A stretch of 45,827 nucleotides of DNA from Bacteroidaceae bacterium (lineage in GTDB: Bacteria > Bacteroidota > Bacteroidia > Bacteroidales > Bacteroidaceae), in assembly GCA_017628775.1 (NCBI GenBank), contig JAGBYN010000100.1, positions 1-45,827 of the forward strand. Direction: 5' to 3'. The notes below the pieces were generated by a model. The model had not been told where the DNA came from. It did not search any database and worked only from the letters and a program-made list of their open reading frames with translations. Positions 45,817 to 45,827 of this stretch are shown piece by piece. Position numbers and translations under genes: made by a program. Each line of letters opens with the position of its first letter. Within the stretch, counting starts at the first letter, position 1.

Positions 45817-45827
45817 ATAAAACATAG

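Noticed and set aside
1..45827. CRISPR array
   Set aside because: None of the repeats shows the 25-40-base repeat with regular unique spacers, and no cas gene is present.

Overview
The window looks like chromosomal DNA of a Bacteroidales bacterium, most likely Prevotellaceae-like. The evidence is the recurrent Bacteroidetes-type promoter (-7 TAnnTTTG with an upstream TTTG/TTGG), a diaminopimelate dehydrogenase, BACON, PEGA and FISUMP-like domains, and long Bacteroidetes-style signal peptidase I and S41 proteases. The rank is inferred from gene content, not from a marker-gene comparison. A 167-bp sequence occurs near both ends in opposite orientation, which would fit a contig that stops at a multicopy repeat.

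Layout. 0.36-3.1 kb: ddh and an S41 peptidase on the minus strand. 3.37-3.54 kb: two identical tRNA-Asn genes and a terminator. 3.5-17.8 kb: an accessory block, more AT-rich by eye than the rest. It is bounded by tRNA genes whose 3' ends both point into it. Next to each boundary is a small islet flanked by a duplicated tRNA 3' part plus terminator. The left islet carries an AlbA_2/ATPase-type protein with an internal 14-residue repeat. The right islet carries a PLD-fold zinc-ribbon protein and a zinc-ribbon/FISUMP-like protein. Between them lies a tight five-gene minus-strand operon of exported proteins: PEGA/beta-barrel, BACON lipoprotein with a 21-residue acidic repeat, FGE-sulfatase-like lipoprotein, and two further secreted proteins, one LPP20-like. 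No integrase, transposase or reverse transcriptase was seen.

17.9-24 kb (minus strand): tRNA-Leu(GAG), tRNA-Gly(GCC), tRNA-Leu(TAA); then sufC-sufD-sufS, rnhB, a TSUP transporter and a DUF1634 partner. No sufB is present in the window. 24-39.8 kb (plus strand): a compact housekeeping run of topA, aroK, speA, argB, U32 protein, HAD hydrolase, ribF, CPBP protease, dus, dapB, lepB, a helix-hairpin-helix protein and comEC. DapB and Ddh together supply steps of the dehydrogenase branch of DAP/lysine synthesis. 39.8-40.3 kb: a degenerate ~100-bp tandem repeat that includes an echo of the comEC 3' end. 40.5-45.1 kb: a small surface-polysaccharide set (Wzz-like, polymerase-like, hexapeptide acyltransferase, flippase) without glycosyltransferases. 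45.1-45.8 kb: gene-free and dense with repeats and hairpins.

The most promising candidates for an undescribed system are the two tRNA-flanked islets (especially the PLD/zinc-ribbon pair) and the five-gene exported-protein operon with its acidic repeat tail.
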